In this document: one piece after another, positions 11,101 to 22,420 of the stretch | How positions within the stretch are numbered: position 1 is the stretch's first letter | Layout: each line of letters starts with the position of its first letter | Assembly (NCBI GenBank): GCA_036768485.1 | Contig: JAVLUZ010000508.1 | Location: forward strand, 496,001 to 560,000 | Direction of reading: 5' to 3' | DNA from: Mermis nigrescens | Lineage: Eukaryota; Nematoda; Enoplea; Mermithida; Mermithidae | DNA: 64,000 nt | Notes under the pieces: generated by a model | The model's input: only the letters and a program-made list of their open reading frames with translations | What the model was told of the DNA's origin: nothing | The model's database searches: none | Program-made: the position numbers and the translations under genes

Positions 11101-12084
11101 ATATCAGCAGATTTCAGCTTGATTATCCTATTTTGAAAGATATTCATCATTCTACTGAAGTTCAAGAATAGTGCATTTATGATGATAAAAATAATTATTT
11201 ATTAAAGACGAGTCAAAAACCTCTGAAATACGAAAAATCTGATCAAAAATATGCAATGCGGAGTTATCTATCGGCATTAGAAAATAGATGTATATATAAT
11301 TCAAAGTTCACCTCTTCATACCTCAACAAACACTGGCTGTAGAAAAGTTTAAAAGGTCAGATTCGTTATTCTGACCTTACGGAGAACATTTTTAAAAAAA
11401 TTCATCCTCCACGATGCTCTGGGCGCAAAAATGCTTCTCGGTGTAAACTTTACACTTGTGCTAATACCGCAATATTGGGTGTATAGAAACAAAATAAACT
11501 GGGATCTGTAACACTAAGGTCAGGGCACCTTTTAAGCATAATTAGCATGTTCCGCCTACTTAGCGGAGTAGTTGAAGAGATATCGTTTTTCGTCTCGAAC
11601 CCTTTACACTAAAACGATCACAGATCAAGAAAAATTGCGTTATAAGAAAGAAAAAAATCCGTTTTGAGATTTTACAACCCTCTACATTATAAAACCGATT
11701 GGACTGCACAGAAACCAAAATTAAGTTAGATAAGCTGAAGGACACGCAAAGAGTAAAAAACACGTATACTTTACACTTTTGTGCAACAACCATTGACTGT
11801 AAGGAAATTTTAAGGTCAGATTCGTAATCTACAGCTGGGGGGCAACATTTTAAAAAAAATTGGCCCTCCGCAAATTATTTGATTTTTTGTTTTACACTTT
11901 ACACGCTCATTGCTAACTCAGTATTGAGTGTAAACAAAAGAAAAAAACACAGGCATCGAATTTTCTTAATTATCCATCGATTAAAAAACACCGCACCTCC
12001 CAGGTGTGTGCCGTTGTTGCTGTGAGGGGGACACAAATTTCGCACTCGCTGTGATAAACATATAAGAAAAAGGATGGCCAAGTA

Positions 12085-12122
12085 TATTATAGGTAGCGCT
12101 ATCGCGCTACCTATGATATTAA
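12085..12122. repeat. Hairpin AGCGCTATCGCGCT with repeat R end signature
   Basis: The stretch 'caagtatattataggt' is followed by a GC-rich inverted repeat (GGTAGCGC and GCGCTACC with a short loop). The same arrangement closes repeat R at 13667-13700, is partly kept at 26340-26365, and appears at about 40208-40250. Confidence 0.6.
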
Positions 12123-13902
12123 TACCAAAGTACAATGGTCTGAGGACAAATAAACAATGAGTGTAAACTACTTTACATCACTGTTGGATGTAAACAAACG
12201 TGCCTACGTGACGTCTCACATTTGATTCTTTGAAAATTTCTAGACTCCAGGAAAAAATTAGGTTTCTGGAATGCTCAAAAACGAAGATAAATACATATGT
12301 AGTGTAAACTTCATGTAAACACCTAGTGTAAAGAAGATTTTGGTCAGATTCGTAATTTTGATATTGTTCCGATATTACGATTAATATTTATGAAAAAAAT
12401 TAAGTCTCCATAATGTTCTATGGGCAAACTAACAATAGGTGTAAACTACTTTACAACACTGTAGAGTGTAAACATATGCGCCAGACTGGCATATCAAATT
12501 TGGTTCCTGGTCCATTTCTAGACTTGATAATCATGTCCCTGACTCATAACCGGAGAAGCAGGCAGAAAAAACAAGACAGAAACGTATTTTAAACACCAAA
12601 TTTTTGACTTTACACTCGCTGAATATTAATGTATAGACAATTTGCTTTGACATGCACCCGATATAAAGCACTTTATTTTTATTCTATTGGACTTATCCCG
12701 ACTTCTGGACGGAGAAAGTGGCGAACAAAAAACGCAACAAAAACGTATTTTCCATCATTTAGAACACTGTAAACTTTAAAATTCCGTACCGAACTCCCCA
12801 TTGAGTTTAAAGAAATTCGGTTTGGTACAATTTGTAGCTTTTAAATCGTAGTACATTCCTGTGTGCCAAAATTCTGTTGCAAAAATTATTTGGTATGATT
12901 TATTAATCAAACTTCGGAAAAAACGTGTTTTTTCGCCCATTTTTTACCTCTGATTTCGAACTTTACACCCCCATAAATAACTCAATATTGCGTTTTTTTA
13001 AATGCGGTTTGCTGCGATGTGTAGCCCCTGAGAGGCACTTTATTAATGCTGTCTTCAATTTACACTGACTCATAAGCGGAAAAATTTGGCAGAGAAATCT
13101 TACTTAAAATCCGTTTTTTACACCATCCACTAGAGTGTAAACTTTAAACCCCAGGATCTAACTCTCCATAGAGCGTAGAAGACTTTGCTTATATGCAGAA
13201 TGTAGCCCTTGATCCGCTCTACATTTCTGTCAGAAAACATTTCAAAAAACTCATAACCGGAGTTAGTATCAGACATAGACAGGTTGAAAACTCGACCAAA
13301 AAGTGTTTTTTCACCCCCAGATTTTCGCACTCTTTACACTGCCATTCGAAAACTAATGCGAATTTCAAAAAACAAAAAAATACTGTTCCGAAAAATCCAT
13401 CCCTCTATAATCCTATGCTGTTTAATTGTTCGAGTCATCAATACTCAGTTGTCCACTTGCCGTGACAAAAAGGTCCCAAAATTTGTCCTATGTTATAACG
13501 TTACACAAAAACTTTACACCTTCTTTACACAATCAGTTTTGAGTTTCAAGAAAAACAAAAAAACACGGGCAGCGAATTTTTTTATTATCATTCTTTTAAA
13601 AAAACCGCACCTTCCAGAAGTGTCCCGTTATAGCTGTAGGGGGTGCACAGGTGTTAGGGGTACCCAAGTATATTATAGGTACGCGCTAACGCGCTACCTA
13701 AGATGTAGGAGTAAAAGGGGCTGACGTAGGAGTAATTTTAGGAGTAAATTTTCTTCCTGTTGCACACTAGTTAGGAGTGTTATTTGTAGGAGTAATTTTA
13801 CTCCTAGAAGTGCACACAAAATCTAGGAGTGTTTGTATGCTCCTAAATGCTGAGGAGTAAACTTTCATTGTCATTGTTTGAATATGTCGAGTTGAACGTT
13901 CT

Positions 13903-14966
13903 ATGGATAGCTCCAGCGAGAGTGAAACTGAGGTAGAAGTTACGAATCAACGAAAGCGACCATTATATAAACCGAGGATAAATTTTGAATTAGATAATTT
14001 TCAAGAATGCTTCCGGCTTAATCGGCATGTTGTGAAACAAATTTATAATACTATTGGTGCTTTTTGGAACCAAAGATGTATCAGAATTGTGCTTTATCAC
14101 TGGATAAGCAAATTTTACTTACGCTTAGATTCTTAGCAACTGGAGGAATATACACGCTTGTCGGAGATGCTCACGGTTTACATAAGTCAACGGTGTGTCG
14201 AAAGATACACAATGTCGTTAGCTTGATTAATAGGCTCATTTGGCCCAAAATTGTTGACTTTCCTAAAAGTTTAGCCAGCTTAGTTGAAAATGCTCATAAA
14301 TTTCATGAAATTTCGGGTATTCCGTCTATATTGGGTTGCGCAGATGGTACCCATATTCGTATTAAAATGCCCTCAGAACACGAAGCAACATTTGTAAATC
14401 GTTATCAGGAACATTCTATTAACTGCCTTATGGTTTGCGGCGTCGATTATAAATTCTATTACGTTTCAGCTAAGTGGCCCGGAAGTACTCACGATGCGAG
14501 AGTAATGAGAAACAGTACTTTATTTAAAGAATTCGAGAGTGGTTGGAGACCTTTCCCTAATGCAATTATATTGGTGGATTCGGCTTATTCTTGTAGGGAC
14601 TGGTGTATTCCTCCATGTGACCCCAGGCCACGGAGGCCATTGACTCCTGCTGAGCAACGATTTAATGCAGCACATAAGAAAACTCGTCGTATTATTGAAA
14701 ATGCATTTGGTATTCTGAAGCAGCGCTTCCGCTGCCTACTTAGTACTAATGGTTTGCTGCGACTTTCGAACGTTGAATTTTGTGCCGAAATAATTTTAGC
14801 TTGTACGGCATTGCACAACTTAATGGTAAATAGTGAAGATGAGATAGAAATACCGGAAGATGAGCATGACTTTGGAGACGATATAAATGATGAATTAAAT
14901 AATGACGTAAACAACGATCAGGGCAAGCTGCGTATGCAGCACTTAATTCGTTTGTTTGATGATTAA
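13903..14966 (+). CDS. HARBI1-like Harbinger transposase, one frameshift
   Basis: This is a DDE transposase of the PIF/Harbinger class, which cuts and inserts the element. The first frame starts at ATG 13903 (MDSSSESETEVEV) and reads into an N-terminal helix region. At the T-run 14061-14065 the homologous reading moves to the next frame, as if one T were missing. From there it runs uninterrupted to the stop at 14964-14966 and includes LRFLATGG, STVCRKI, GCADGTHIRI (first Asp), GSTHDARV, VDSAYS (second Asp) and ENAFGILKQRF (catalytic Glu region). The joined length of about 354 residues matches HARBI1 proteins (about 350). The C-terminus is very acidic. The expected partner gene lies downstream on the other strand. 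As written, the frameshift would prevent a full product. Confidence 0.92.
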
Positions 14967-15476
14967 CTTAGTTATGTTTTGTATCGTTCAGCAGCGTTGA
15001 TAAATGACAAGCATAGTGAAATCATAAGTCTACCCAAGTCAAGCAGGAAAATCACTTAGTACATTCAACAAATTAGGCAAGTCATGTGATGTACTAGAAA
15101 ATTTGTGATACATAGGTATTTAAATAATTTATTAACATAAACAAATTTTGAAATTAATATTTTTCAATTTAATATTAATATATAGATATTATTAAAACAT
15201 ACATACTTCTTCTGGGATGTTGCAGAGTATTCAAAATTAATAAGGTTGGGGTTATGATGTAAAGATTAAGCATAATATTGTTTTATTGCTGCTTTGTCGT
15301 CATCCTAAAATCTATCTGAATATTATTTTCGAGCATGTTAAACCGTGAGTTCACAAAGCATTTTATGAAGCATAAATCTTTATTTTCGATCCTCTTTATC
15401 AATCGAATATTAGCAGTGAGCATTTTATTATTTTACAATTCATTCATTCAAATTTTCAATGCTTACAAAATTTGCA

Positions 15477-15872
15477 TTACATTTGCAATAGTCGACAGTA
15501 TTCACTAGACAAATTAAGGTTTGCAATGGGCGAGGCATTAGGTATTGGATTCTGAATTCGCTGATATTGCTCATTCCTAAGCTTTACGACCTTTAGTTCG
15601 ACTAGGTCCTTTTTGGCCCTCATGAAGGCAATTTTTTCTTCCATGTACTGAATTTGCAGTTCAAGCTTCCTTCGTTTTAGCATATCATTTTCCGTATGTT
15701 CTTTCGTAGCTGAATCGATGCTCAATTTCGTAAACTTTCGTTTCTTGATGGACAAATTAGAATGAGCTGGCATAGGCATTGCATTAGCATCGTAAGATTC
15801 CTCCATGCCAGAAAAATCAGTGCGTGTCGAAGCTCTCATTTCTTCTTCCCACGTTTCGGGTATATCAAGTCC
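15477..15872 (-). CDS. Myb/SANT-like Harbinger partner protein, exon 2
   Basis: After an acceptor (the AG before 15872) the exon opens in phase 0 with GLDIPETWEEEM. It then has a basic segment (KKRKFTKL) that could be a nuclear signal, and a long charged helix (KRRKLELQIQYMEEKIAFM) likely to form a coiled coil. It ends at the stop 15477-15479. In Harbinger systems the partner binds element DNA through its Myb/SANT domain and helps bring the transposase into the nucleus. Exon 1 (18991-18658) encodes the DNA-binding domain. The intron of about 2.8 kb between them has been enlarged by MITE insertions. Confidence 0.75.
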   Translation of the reverse strand, partial: GLDIPETWEEEMRASTRTDFSGMEESYDANAMPMPAHSNLSIKKRKFTKLSIDSATKEHTENDMLKRRKLELQIQYMEEKIAFMRAKKDLVELKVVKLRNEQYQRIQNPIPNASPIANLNLSSEYCRLLQM

Positions 15873-16638
15873 CTTTATCGAACGTACATATTTGTGTTAA
15901 AAATGCGTGTTTTGCATTTAAATAAATGCTTACTTGATTTAATCTTTAAATTCATAAGAAGAAATTTATACAGGTTCTGTTGTTATCAAAAAAGATTAAT
16001 TGTTCGATTGCATAAGTGAGGCTAAATTCTATAATCGTCTTTATTCATGTCGAACAATGAAGAGAATAATCAATGATGTAAATATAGTATTGGTGCCTAT
16101 TACGTCCCAATTCCTCGACTCGCCCTTTTATCACACTTTCTTACTTTTTTAACTGCATACAAGAAAAAGGCAGATAGCGCTTGCCACAAGTAAATAAAAT
16201 GCCAATTACTAATCAGTTATAGAAAATATGGTTGAGAGTGGTCCGTCGATATATCAAGGGAAAAAAGAGTTAGGCATAAAGTTTATCTATTGCTTCAATT
16301 TATTACAATACCTTATTTTTTACGTACCCCATATACACATACATAAGTGGATTTAAGAAGTAGACGGCAGCCGCCTTCCTTCCATTGGCCCAAAATCATT
16401 CCTAAATAATGGATATATAATTTTCAATGATTTTTGGTCATCAACGACATTTATATTTTTGTTTTCACTTTCTATGTACATATTTTTTATTTATTCTTAT
16501 TTTTTATGTCACTCTCATTTATTCCGATGTATCTTAAGACACAGGACCAATGAATAATTTTCACGTGTTCCAACGTACGTCAACCTATAACATCATAGAA
16601 TATAAACGGAAGGGTAAGAGAGAGTTGATCGTCCCGAT

Positions 16639-17480
16639 CACACCTGGGCGTGGGGGGTTTGGGGAGGGGTATGCACCATGCATGCACAGTATGGGAATTC
16701 TGGAGGAGGGGTGAAAACCTAAAGTGCCTTTTTCGGGCCCAAAAATGGCCGGTACGTGTTGAAAAACATCGTTTTTTGGCGTTTCTGACGATACTCTATC
16801 CTTCTAGAGCATTAAATCATGAAAACAATTCCGAAAAAATCGAATAAATTGACCAATATATCGCTTAAAACATGAATATATGGCGCGAAGCGCCGAAAAT
16901 TTGGCGATTTTGAGCAAATAGATAGCCAAAAACCCTTAAAAAGACACTTTGTCTACCAATTTTCAGGTAAGTTTAGGAAACTTGAAAAATCGCCAATTCT
17001 GGGGGGTGAAAAGTGAAAAATTTTTTGCGGGGGGGGTGAAAAATGATTCTGCGGGGGTGAAACCCCCCCCAACCAATCCACCTCCCAAGATCATGTATGG
17101 TATGCACCCCCCAGAAACCAAGATACTCCCCCAGAATTCAATTTTTGAAAATTTTTTTCGCAATTTTTCGATGCCAATGGATAGTGCTTGATGAGAAACG
17201 TCGAAAAATGGTGTTTTTATCGCCATACCACCATTTTTGAGGTCAATTTTTTGACCTTTGGACCCCCAGAATTTTCTTGCTGCCCAAGTATGGTCCCGAT
17301 TCCTCCCAAAGCCAGAATATTTTTCGACTTCCCCGCTCCGATTTTTGGAAAAAAATCGAATTATTTGGCTGTTTTTATGTGATTTTTGCCCTCTTTTGAC
17401 TAGGTCTTTTACCCTCCGCCCTCCTAAAAATGGCCGGGGACCTCTCACTCAAAATTTCAAGCCGTTACATGCATGCTGGG
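16639..17480. mobile_element. Compound family A MITE copies in SANT-gene intron
   Basis: It begins CACACCTGGGCGTGG at 16639 and includes a GGCGCGAAGCGCCG palindrome near 16881. A C/G-run segment at about 17080-17290 matches the MITE A body ('gaaaaatggtgtttttatcg', 'cttgctgcccaagtatgg'). No single pair of termini with a duplication was found, so it is read as overlapping or decayed copies. Confidence 0.5.
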
Positions 17481-17524
17481 AGATATGAAATTTTAATGAA
17501 TTCAAAAATAACTCGTCTTATCAT

Positions 17525-17755
17525 CACACCTGGGTATGAGGGATTGGGGGTATGCACCCCCCAGGGATCAAAATTCCCCTAGAATTCAATTTCTGAAAAT
17601 TTTCTGTTTTTTCGCAATTTTTTGATGCCAATGGATACTGCTCGATGAGAAACGTCGAAAAATGGTGTTTTTTAGTCATACCGCCATTTTTAAGACCATT
17701 TTTTGACCTTTGAAAAATCTTGCAGCCCCCAGAATTTTCTTGCTGCCCACGTATG
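17525..17755. mobile_element. MITE family A copy
   Basis: The ends are CACACCTGGG and GCCCACGTATG. Flanks are CTTATCAT (17517-17524) and CTTATCAC (17756-17763), 7 of 8 identical. It lies in the intron of the Myb/SANT-like gene. Confidence 0.7.
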
Positions 17756-17847
17756 CTTATCACCGACTTAGAATTAGGGCGTTATGGCACTTAATCTCAA
17801 TCATAAATTTTATCACTCAAAAATTTTAAGTATAACTCCAGGGTAAG

Positions 17848-18590
17848 CCGACACTAGAGCGTGCGACATTAAAGCGCAGCCATAATAGATGTTTTTCACA
17901 CAACTTTACAAAACTTTTATGCTAACGGGGAAAATTCAACTACCTACAAATGAATATCTCGGTATAAGGTAGTGATAAATGCATGCGGTTTCTTTTGTTT
18001 TGTAAAACAATGAACAGACTTTTGAATTCTTTCGACTAAAGTAGAGGAGATTGGAAAGTCCCAGAAAGTTACGACAAGGACATTTTCTAACTGAGTTTGG
18101 GGTGGGCAGTTCACATTTGAAAGAATTAGGTGGCGGTCGACATTTTTGACCGAGTTACAGGCTGTTGAAGTTCATATGTTTAAGGATGGGTGGAAAGTAA
18201 GCCAGCCTCTGGGAATCTTTCGGATTAGTCTCCGAAGCGTCGGGGGACTGTGACTAAGTGGGATTACCAATGTCTAAGGCTTAGGCTTAGTTATGTGCAT
18301 TCACATTGATGCCAGCGCATGGGCTAAGCCTGAGATAAATGAAGCAAAAATTGCGGAGCGAGCGGAGCAATTTTTGCCCCATTTATGCCTTAGGCTTAGC
18401 CCATGTCTGGCACCAATCTGAATCCGCAAGCTATTGTTTTCGCCACAAATTAAAAACTGAAAAATACCCACTGCACTTTAATATCAACGTTCTAATGTTG
18501 CGCGCTCTAATGTCGCGCGTGCTAATGTCGTTGCACTCTAATGTCGGCGCTCTAATGCCGTGCGCTCTAATGTCTGCATGCCTAACTCCA
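17848..18590. repeat. Element with 17-bp 'CTCTAATGTCG' arrays near its ends
   Basis: On the right (about 18488-18585) are five to six tandem words of the form 'gcgctctaatgtcg'. On the left (about 17852-17880) are two inverse words ('actagagcgtgcgacattaa'). Ends carrying inverted arrays of a short unit suggest a foldback-type element. No duplication or coding region was found. Confidence 0.5.
18318..18405. repeat. 88-nt near-perfect hairpin
   Basis: CATGGGCTAAGCCTGAG on the left pairs with an inverse near the right end, and 'gcaaaaattgc' pairs with 'gcaatttttgc' around the loop 'ggagcgagcgga'. It is within the 17848-18590 element. Confidence 0.7.
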
Positions 18591-18657
18591 AATAAACTTC
18601 ATAAGAGTATTATATGAAATTTTAAGCTTCAGAGCGTTGTGTACTTTATTTAATTAC

Positions 18658-18991
18658 CTTAAGCTCAGGAGAATCCTTTCCAATAATTTCTATTATGAGC
18701 AAATCAATCTCATTGAGCTCCGTATTGAAGCTATCAGCACCAGTTTTATTTCGTTTGTCTAACTTTTCCTCTGTCATGCTTTTTATGTGGCCATATACTT
18801 TGTCCCAAAGATATTGCCAATCTTTTCCTTCGGGAAGAGGATCAAATCCAGTTGCTATGCAATCTTCTCGAATTTTATTCCAAGCATCTCGTTTAGAATC
18901 GCATGTAACAGTAGGAGTGAATTTTCCGAGTAACACTTCTTTATTTTTGCAAAATTAATTTTAAAAAGATGATCTTCTCCTCTCGTAACAT
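18658..18991 (-). CDS. Myb/SANT-like Harbinger partner protein, exon 1, frameshifted
   Basis: The ATG at 18989-18991 opens MLREEKIIFLKLILQK, then hits a stop. Moving one base at the T/A run 18943-18950 continues into NKEVLLGKF, DAWNKIREDC, GKDWQYLWDKVYGHIK and ends DSPELK at a clear donor (AAG then GTAATT, 18657 downward). The tryptophan-spaced helices are those of Myb/SANT-like DNA-binding proteins found beside Harbinger transposases. One base appears to be missing in an A homopolymer on the coding strand. Exon 2 (15872-15477) joins in phase 0. Its role would be binding the transposon ends with the HARBI1-like transposase. Confidence 0.78.
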
Positions 18992-19296
18992 GATATAGAA
19001 TTGAGGACCGGCTATTAGCGACTAGATTGAATACAAAACGACTTAGCCGTAAAAAGTCCGCTTCGATTTACTCCTACACTCCTAAAATTACTCCTACTAG
19101 GAGTAAAAGGAGAGTTTACTCCTAGGTTTTGTTCAAAAATTACTCCTACTCTAGGAGTAACTTGTGCAACCAGATTTAGGAGACTCCTCGGCTAGGAGTA
19201 ATTTTACTCCTACACTCCTACACTCCACTCTAATCTTGTGCAATAGGGCCCTGGTGTATCTAGGAAATTCATAAATCATATTACAAAAACCGAAAT

Positions 19297-19675
19297 GGGA
19301 CGTTTTGGCGCCACACTCTTCGTAATATTATTAATTATTTACATTTCATTTATTACTAATTTCATTCCATTTATTATTATATTAGATTCTGAAAGTCCAT
19401 TCAATTCTCTACGTGATGGTATGAATTACTTTTAGAATGTCTTTGAATTTATTGAGATAATTAAATGCATCTAAAAATACACTAGATTTTCTACGGTTTT
19501 TCAGTCGTACACAAATGAATACTCATCGAATCGAAGAGAACAATACGCTATTTTGTAGCTTGTAGAACCTGCTTTCTGAATACATAATTTATTTTAAAGT
19601 TGCTTCGAAATTGATTTAATTAGAATAATTTATAAGTTGTTGGCGCCAAAACGGCGGCGCCAAAACGTCGTAGCC
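19297..19675. mobile_element. Small inverted-repeat element, ACGTTTTGGCGCC ends
   Basis: The left side has GGGACGTTTTGGCGCCA (about 19297). The right side has two inverse words, TTGGCGCCAAAACG and GGCGCCAAAACGTC (about 19640-19672). The interior is AT-rich and non-coding. It lies between the Harbinger and a foldback repeat in the Src-like gene's first visible intron. Confidence 0.5.
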
Positions 19676-19969
19676 GTACAAAAACGTATCATTACAGTAC
19701 TACAATGCGAAAATGTGCGCGCGTATGCATAAATTCTTCCTTTTAACGTTCCTTTTATAAATTTAAATCTATTAAGTTTACTTTTTTTATAAATTCAAAT
19801 TTTTTAAATTCCTATCCCATTACATAAACGATCGCTGATCCAGCCGTCCCAAAGTTTCAGAGCTTTACCCTACGGAGATCTTCAGATAACGATAGTTCAT
19901 TTTAAATATAAATTTTAAAACAAACTTTTTCACTATAAACTTTTTTGTCGCAATAAAATATACTAGTTT

Positions 19970-20320
19970 TACAAATGGCATGTCTTTTAATCGTTATCGG
20001 TTTTTATCAGCACTTAAAAAATTAATTAAATTTACTCTACACCTACTAAGCGTCGAACAATAAATCGCATCAACTTTACACTTACTAAACTAAAAATTAC
20101 GCTCAAAATTTCTTAGAATTGCCGAGATGACGCATTATTGAAAACGATATTTTTCGAGAATTTACTTGTATTTTCTGAAACAGCAGTCAAGCTTGTTAAA
20201 TTCGAAATTCAAAAATTTACACTGGACACTATATATTTGGATGACTCGTCCATACACCAACACCAATGTAAAACAGTCCTTTACACTCTCTAAACTTTAC
20301 ACCGAACTTACGCGTTGAAG
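19970..20320. repeat. Partial repeat R copy (TTTACAC words)
   Basis: Several TTTACAC or related words occur at about 20030-20300, as in the R block. No termini are visible. Confidence 0.4.
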
Positions 20321-20505
20321 CACCATCAGACAATGAAGAATTTGGACTCATATCAATGGCATCGACGGAGTCATTGACAAGCGAGCCGAGAATGGACGAA
20401 ATTGATGATAAAACGGACAAAGCTTTCGATAAAAAGTTCGCGCGTCCAGTTCATTAATTTAAACATCGATTTAGCCCATTTCCAATAATTGGTAAAGGGT
20501 GAAAT

Positions 20506-20547
20506 CGATCAAAGGCGAGCTAATTCTGAATAGCTCGCCTTTGATCG
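20506..20547. repeat. Perfect short hairpin
   Basis: CGATCAAAGGCGAGCTA pairs with TAGCTCGCCTTTGATCG around an 8-nt loop. No gene end is nearby, so no function is assigned. Confidence 0.75.
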
Positions 20548-20603
20548 GAAAAAAGTTCTTGCATCAAGAAAATATTTATTTTCGAAAAAAACCAAGTTTG
20601 GAT

Positions 20604-21028
20604 AAAGAAAGTGTATTTTTTGGCCTATTGGCAGTCACATAAAACAATAATAATGCTTTATCCAAACCCGTAGGTACAATACAATGTTAAGAACAATACG
20701 CAATGTTTCGACAGTTATACCTACCGTCGTCGTCAGGCTCTTACAGAATATAAGAAGTTGTGGGCACCAGGAATTGAACCTTAACAGCTAAGTATCATTT
20801 ATTTCTAAAGTCTGCGGTGACTTTAGAAATAAATGATACTTAGCTGTTAAGGTTCAATTCCTGGTGCCCACAACTTCTTATATTCTGTAAGAGCCTGACG
20901 ACGACGGTAGGTATAACTGTCGAAACATTGCGTATTATTCTCAACATTGTATTGTACCTACGGGTTTGAGTAAAGCATTATTATTGTTTTATGTGACTGC
21001 CAATAGGCCAAAAAATACACTTTCTTTA
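20604..21028. repeat. Large foldback: two 210-bp arms, 6-bp loop
   Basis: The arms 20604-20812 and 20819-21028 are nearly perfect inverse copies around the loop TGCGGT. Each arm carries GGTTCAATTCC (a tRNA B-box-like word) and the segment CCTGACGACGACGG followed by CTGTCGAAAC (20895-20926 on +, and the inverse at 20703-20741). The latter resembles the core words of hammerhead ribozymes and of retroelement ends. No open frame is supported. Confidence 0.8.
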
Positions 21029-22420
21029 GATATGAATCAGTCACAAACATTTAGAAGCAAGTTTGGATACACAAAGAATGCGATATATGTATGTTTTGAT
21101 GCGTTTTGAACTGAGCTACCATTGACGAGCGACCTCTATTTATTTTTTTACTTTAATGCTTCAATTTTGCCCCTTTCTTATCAATACTCTGGTGGTCTTA
21201 CCTCAATATGGTACATATAATGTACCCTGTAAAAGTGCGGGTCCCCGGTACTACAATTATGCCGAATATACTTGGGTCCCCGGTACTACAATTATGCCGA
21301 TTATACTTGGAATTGCGCATCATTAATGACATAAAAGGAGGAAACTAGGGAAAAGTTACCTATGCGCACAACAAATCATAAGAATCTGCTGAAAATCAGA
21401 CTTTCTCTTAGCAACAAAAAAATCAAAGTATATTTTGCGGCCTACAGCAGGTAGTTGTGGCTTTAATTTGAGAAGTAAATAATACAACAGTTTATTCTTC
21501 AGAAGAACTGATCAATATACATAGATTAAAGAAATCAAAAAAATCATTCTGGTTACTAACCTCAACTGAAAGCAATTCCGAACGACCTCTGTTTCAGTTG
21601 CAATGGTATGGAAGTGCGGCAAGGCAATAAACATGCGCAAACAGGTTTGCACTTAAGAATTTAGGACATGGCGCAAGATGAATTAGCGAGGTAACCGTGC
21701 AAATAAATACATTAGTGCATAATGATAGCCCGGTAATTTCGACAGCTCATATACCGATATAGAATGCCGAAGCAGGAGAAAATTTACCTACATCATCTTA
21801 TCACGCTAGCAAAACACGTTTAAGTGTAGAACGATAAGTAACAGCATGATGCGAATGTCAATTTCTCTTTTGAGCCATTCAACTGAGTATTAATTAAATA
21901 TTGTTCTAAAAATATGATACTAATATCCAGCTAGATCGGCTATCTAGCACTAGACAAAGTTTCTTCTGAGCTCTTCAGCAAACGAGTTAGAAATCTTCTG
22001 AAACGACACCTTCTATTTCACAGGCCGCAGAATATACTCCAATTTTTGTGTTGCTTAGATAAAATGTCTGATTTTTGAGCAGATTCTTATGATTTGTTGT
22101 GCGCATAGGTAACTTTTCTCTAGTCCCCTCCTTTTATGTCCTTAGTGATGCGCAATTCCAAGGGCATTCGTCTTTTTCTTCCAATGGAGCAATTTTCTTA
22201 GCTAGTTCCCTACTTTTAATTAGCATGATTTGAGTAAATCAGTCGGAAAAGACATACGGTGATATGCCACAATAATGATAACAGTCCAAGAACGCAGAGG
22301 CGTAGCCAGGATTTTGGTTCGGGGGCATCAACAAAAATTTTTTTAATACTACTGTCGCATTGAATGCCAGTAACGTTATGTGTATTAAAACTGAGTTTTT
22401 CGACCTTTAGTAGTGTGGCC

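Larger units (their letters stand above)
9924..13600. repeat. TTTACAC/GTGTAAA-rich block of repeat R
   Basis: The heptamer TTTACAC or its complement recurs dozens of times, often as close inverted pairs such as GTGTAAACTTTACAC near 11441. Larger segments are also duplicated inside the block; for example 10260-11060 is similar to 12655-13440. The same segments recur at about 24610-26340 and in part at 19970-20320. No coding sequence is supported. Confidence 0.65.
5661..13705. repeat. Long dispersed repeat R, copy 1 (nested in Harbinger)
   Basis: It begins ACTAGCAAAGAAAAATGCTC and ends around a hairpin, GCGCTAACGCGC, near 13682-13696. The first 790 bp hold two inverted arms (about 5663-5833 and 6283-6452). 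The remainder is full of TTTACAC/GTGTAAA words. It matches copy 2 at about 21290-26370 in order and content, including the phrase 'cccgttatagctgtaggggg' near its end. A hAT (6826-9402) is inserted in it. No coding capacity was recognised, and the superfamily is unknown. The hairpin close to an end recalls Helitrons, but no replicase is seen. Confidence 0.6.
5551..19254. mobile_element. PIF/Harbinger transposon, enlarged by nested insertions
   Basis: The ends are inverted copies: CCAGGGCCCTGTTGCACAAG at 5551-5570 and its near-inverse CTTGTGCAATAGGGCCCTGG at 19235-19254. Just inside both ends, and again at 13705-13860 and 19065-19230, are repeated 'taggagt'/'actccta' words typical of this element's subterminal DNA. 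It encodes a HARBI1-like transposase (13903-14966, +) and a Myb/SANT-like partner (18991-15477, -), the two-gene set known for Harbinger. A long repeat inserted at about 5661 splits the left subterminal region, which resumes near 13705. The 3-bp target duplication could not be fixed. The whole unit lies inside the first visible intron of the Src-like gene. Confidence 0.8.

Noticed and set aside
13130..13724. Open frames of 66-146 codons in repeat R
   Set aside because: They fall in the TTTACAC-rich repeat, have no domain features, and related frames differ between R copies.
14585..14914. 109-codon - strand open frame
   Set aside because: Antisense shadow of the HARBI1-like transposase.
20506..20547. 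Rho-independent terminator-like hairpin
   Set aside because: The window is eukaryotic, so a bacterial-type terminator has no expected role here. It is listed as a hairpin only.
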